DNA of 39,458 nucleotides from CAZAYY01 sp964489525 (GTDB lineage: Bacteria; Chloroflexota; Anaerolineae; Anaerolineales; JABWBV01), in NCBI GenBank assembly GCA_964489525.1, contig CAZAYY010000032.1, forward strand, positions 1-39,458, given 5' to 3'. The number at the start of each line of letters is the position of its first letter. Position 1 is the stretch's first letter. Position numbers and translations under genes: made by a program. The notes under the pieces are model-generated. The model was not told where the DNA came from. It saw only the letters and a list, made by a program, of their open reading frames with translations, and did no database searches. Below, piece after piece: positions 37,390-39,458 of the stretch.

Positions 37390-39207
37390 CTAGGCGGCTT
37401 TCAGCGGCAGTTTAATGGTAAACACACTACCCTGGTTGGGGGTGGAATCCAGGGTGATTTCCCCTTTCATCTGTTCCACGAGCTGTTTGACAATTGCCAG
37501 CCCCAGGCCAACGCCCACATTCTGGCGGGTGGTTGAGCTGTCAATTTGTTGAAAGGGTTTGAAAATGGTGGCATGAAATTCTTGAGGGATGCCTGTTCCG
37601 GTATCTGAAACCTGGATGGCCCAATACTGGTCATCCATTTTTAGGGCTTCCAGGTGAACGTGGCCCACGCTGGTGAATTTAATCGCGTTGTGGGTTAAGT
37701 TCATCATCATTTGATGCAAACGCTGGCGGTCGCCCACAAGTTGGCTGGGCAGGGCGGGGTCTACAAACGATGTGAATTCGATTCCCTTGCGACTGGCAAG
37801 CACCTGCATGAGATGGTCCAATTCAACCACCAGTTCTTTGGGTGAAAACGGTTCATTTTGCAGCGTAATTTTGCCCGATTCCAGTTGGGCCTGTTCGAGC
37901 AGGTTGTTGACCATTTGAATCAGCCGGTTAGCATTTTCCATGATGCGTTCTACGGCGGAATCTTGTGGTTGGCTGATGGGGCCATAAACCCCCTCGCGCA
38001 GCATGTCGGCAAAGCCCAGGATACCAGTAAGGGGCGTGCGTAGGTCGTGGCTGACATTGGCGACCAGTTGGGTCTTAAACCGGTTGGCTGAGATGGCCTC
38101 ATCGCGCGCCTGGGCCAGCGCTTCCTGGCGCTGTTCGAGTCGGGCTGCCATCAGGTTGAAGGTGTTGGCAAGCTGGCCAATTTCGTCATTGGCCATAGGC
38201 GGGAACTGTTGGGAGAGGTCTCCCTGGCCAATGCGTTCTGCACCACTGTCCAACTGTTCCAGTGGGTCGAGCAGCAGCTTTTGCAAATTTTGTGAGAGCT
38301 GGCGGTTGAGCAAAAACGCCAGGATGATCAGGCCGCCGCCTAACAAAGCCACCGCCAGTTGGGTGCTGGAGAGGGTTGCAATGGCTGGCACCTCAGAAAA
38401 GATGAGCCATTCTATCCCTTCTACCGGATATCCAATCCCAAACACCCATTCGTTCTTGAAATTCCGAAAGTAGCCAGACCAAAAACCATAAGGGCTGGCC
38501 TGGGTTGCCTCGAACTCGTAGGCGCCAATCGGCATGGTAAATACGGCTTCGCGCTCGGGGTGAGCAATGATGGCTCTCTCTTGGTCAACAATGTAGGTTT
38601 CGCCCAATTCCAGCATGGAAAGGTCATCGGTAAGATCCCAGAGAATTTGAACGTTGACGCGCAGCGCCAGTACACCGCCGCCATCAGTGGGTTCGGATAA
38701 GATGAGGTACGGCCCGCCAATGCTGGAAAGCTGAATATCACTGATGTAAGAATTTCCGGCAGCGGCAGTCTGAAACCAGATGGATTGGGAAATGGTGAAG
38801 AGGTTGCCCAAAACGGGTTGGCTGCTGCGGTCGCTGTTCCAAAGGATGGCGCCATTCCCGTCCAGGCGAATAAATTCCTGGTAGAAAGGGTTGTTGCTGT
38901 ACAGCGTTTCGGTTGTTTGCGGGTTGGCAGCAAGGTATTCCGGGTCAACTGCGGCCAACACCTGCAGCGAATCGCTAATCCGCTTGAGAAAATCACTGGT
39001 CTGGATGGATGCGGAGGAGGCCAGTTGAATCTGGCGGGCTTCCCAATAATTCAACTCGTTGAACACGACAAAACCAAAAACGAAAACACCCAGGAATAAG
39101 AATGCCAGGATAATCAGCCGGCGAATGGATGTAATCAGTTTGAAGCGGATGGATTGTTGGGGTGCAGTCTTGGCCGTATTCATAGTAGACAAAATGCGAA
39201 TGGGCAT
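37390..39207 (-). CDS. membrane histidine kinase with extracellular Cache-type sensor and HAMP
   Basis: This 605-residue sensor has a first membrane helix (about residues 31-50), an extracellular Cache-like domain (about 55-265) and a second helix (about 273-296). HAMP is at about 304-360 (GQGDLSQQFPPMANDEIGQL), and the HisKA domain has H387 (ANVSHDLRTPLTGILGF). The ATPase domain (about 485-600) shows the N-box (MMNLTHNAIKF), G1 (DTGTGIP) and G2 (GVGLGLAIVKQL). ATG 39207 is supported by AAGGA 5 nt upstream; ATG 39183 lacks a ribosome site. It phosphorylates, in all likelihood, the receiver encoded 8 nt downstream. Confidence 0.94.
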   Translation of the reverse strand: MPIRILSTMNTAKTAPQQSIRFKLITSIRRLIILAFLFLGVFVFGFVVFNELNYWEARQIQLASSASIQTSDFLKRISDSLQVLAAVDPEYLAANPQTTETLYSNNPFYQEFIRLDGNGAILWNSDRSSQPVLGNLFTISQSIWFQTAAAGNSYISDIQLSSIGGPYLILSEPTDGGGVLALRVNVQILWDLTDDLSMLELGETYIVDQERAIIAHPEREAVFTMPIGAYEFEATQASPYGFWSGYFRNFKNEWVFGIGYPVEGIEWLIFSEVPAIATLSSTQLAVALLGGGLIILAFLLNRQLSQNLQKLLLDPLEQLDSGAERIGQGDLSQQFPPMANDEIGQLANTFNLMAARLEQRQEALAQARDEAISANRFKTQLVANVSHDLRTPLTGILGFADMLREGVYGPISQPQDSAVERIMENANRLIQMVNNLLEQAQLESGKITLQNEPFSPKELVVELDHLMQVLASRKGIEFTSFVDPALPSQLVGDRQRLHQMMMNLTHNAIKFTSVGHVHLEALKMDDQYWAIQVSDTGTGIPQEFHATIFKPFQQIDSSTTRQNVGVGLGLAIVKQLVEQMKGEITLDSTPNQGSVFTIKLPLKAA

Positions 39208-39355
39208 CAGGTTCCTTGTTGGTTATGGCTGCATCAATTGCGCCCAAATGTTGCGGATTAACCAGAATGTGGTGGTAACAAAGTTGGGAATGATGAAAAT
39301 GCAAGAAAAGTTCATAGAGATTTTCGCAGTACGAAATTGGGGTAGATAACAAAAA

Positions 39356-39384
39356 ATTATACCAGCATAATTGGACCTTTGTAA
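39356..39384 (-). promoter_or_regulatory. promoter of the kinase/receiver/binding-protein operon
   Basis: On the minus strand an extended -10, TGGTATAAT (box 39361-39356), lies downstream of a weak TTACAA. Transcription would start near 39349, leaving a leader of about 140 nt. The remaining bases 39385-39458 show no feature. Confidence 0.6.
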
Positions 39385-39458
39385 CCGCTGGATTGGGGAG
39401 GTGTATGGCTTTCTCAAAGTCGCGTTTTGGTAGAAGTCAATAACAAGAAGGCGTCTGC

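Noticed and set aside
39223..39417. 64-codon minus-strand frame before the kinase gene
   Set aside because: It spans the predicted promoter and transcription start of the kinase operon, and the translation looks random.

Overview
The window reads as a chromosomal piece of a Chloroflexota bacterium, most likely class Anaerolineae. This is inferred from family content and style, not from a marker gene. The pointers are a SARP/BTAD-type regulator fused to an NB-ARC-like ATPase and TPRs, a small SYILRIW-type protein of a kind common in that phylum, and a huge secreted protein that ends in IFLPLVNR. Base composition is moderately GC-rich. I saw no tRNA, rRNA, CRISPR array, transposase or integrase.

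Bases 1-10764 are a plus-strand region of small accessory operons. It mixes multi-pass membrane proteins of the DUF4386-like/unknown type with soluble redox proteins: a flavodoxin, a phytoene-dehydrogenase-like FAD enzyme, two paralogous MDR-family reductases and an NmrA-like NAD(P)-binding protein. Three local regulators or regulatory sites divide it. They are a TetR gene preceded by an exact 18-bp inverted-repeat operator on its own promoter, a rho-independent terminator at about 7573-7602, and a membrane-protein/XRE pair behind a strong promoter with a palindrome over the -10. A CPBP protease-like membrane domain is fused to a deazaflavin-type nitroreductase (DUF385) domain, with a good in-frame internal ribosome-binding site at the junction.

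Bases 10924-18377 are minus-strand: a bactofilin-like lipoprotein, an MFS transporter, asparagine synthase B and a 1109-residue SARP-type transcriptional activator.

Bases 18378-18591 are a short divergent control region with several candidate operators: a 10/10-bp imperfect inverted repeat, a perfect 16-bp palindrome, and an 11-bp-period direct repeat just upstream of a -10 box. The last is the geometry known for SARP binding sites. On its right side starts a two-gene unit: a 78-residue protein and then an about 15.2-kb gene for a 5081-residue secreted mosaic protein (18834-34079). That protein has a signal segment, a propeller-like region, DUF11 and SdrD-B-type stalk domains, Calx-beta domains and four paralogous beta-helix modules with roughly 80 PMP-like GGG/FxGN repeats. 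The divergent SARP gene is the obvious candidate regulator of this surface protein.

Bases 34080-39458 hold a terminator, a His-rich NifX/NifB-type protein, a convergent tyrosine phosphatase, a LuxR-type HTH protein, and a minus-strand signalling operon: Cache histidine kinase, stand-alone receiver, and a PotD-like solute-binding lipoprotein without transporter genes.

The most notable system is the SARP regulator / divergent operator / small protein / giant modular adhesin unit. All functional links between genes here are inferences from position and sequence motifs.
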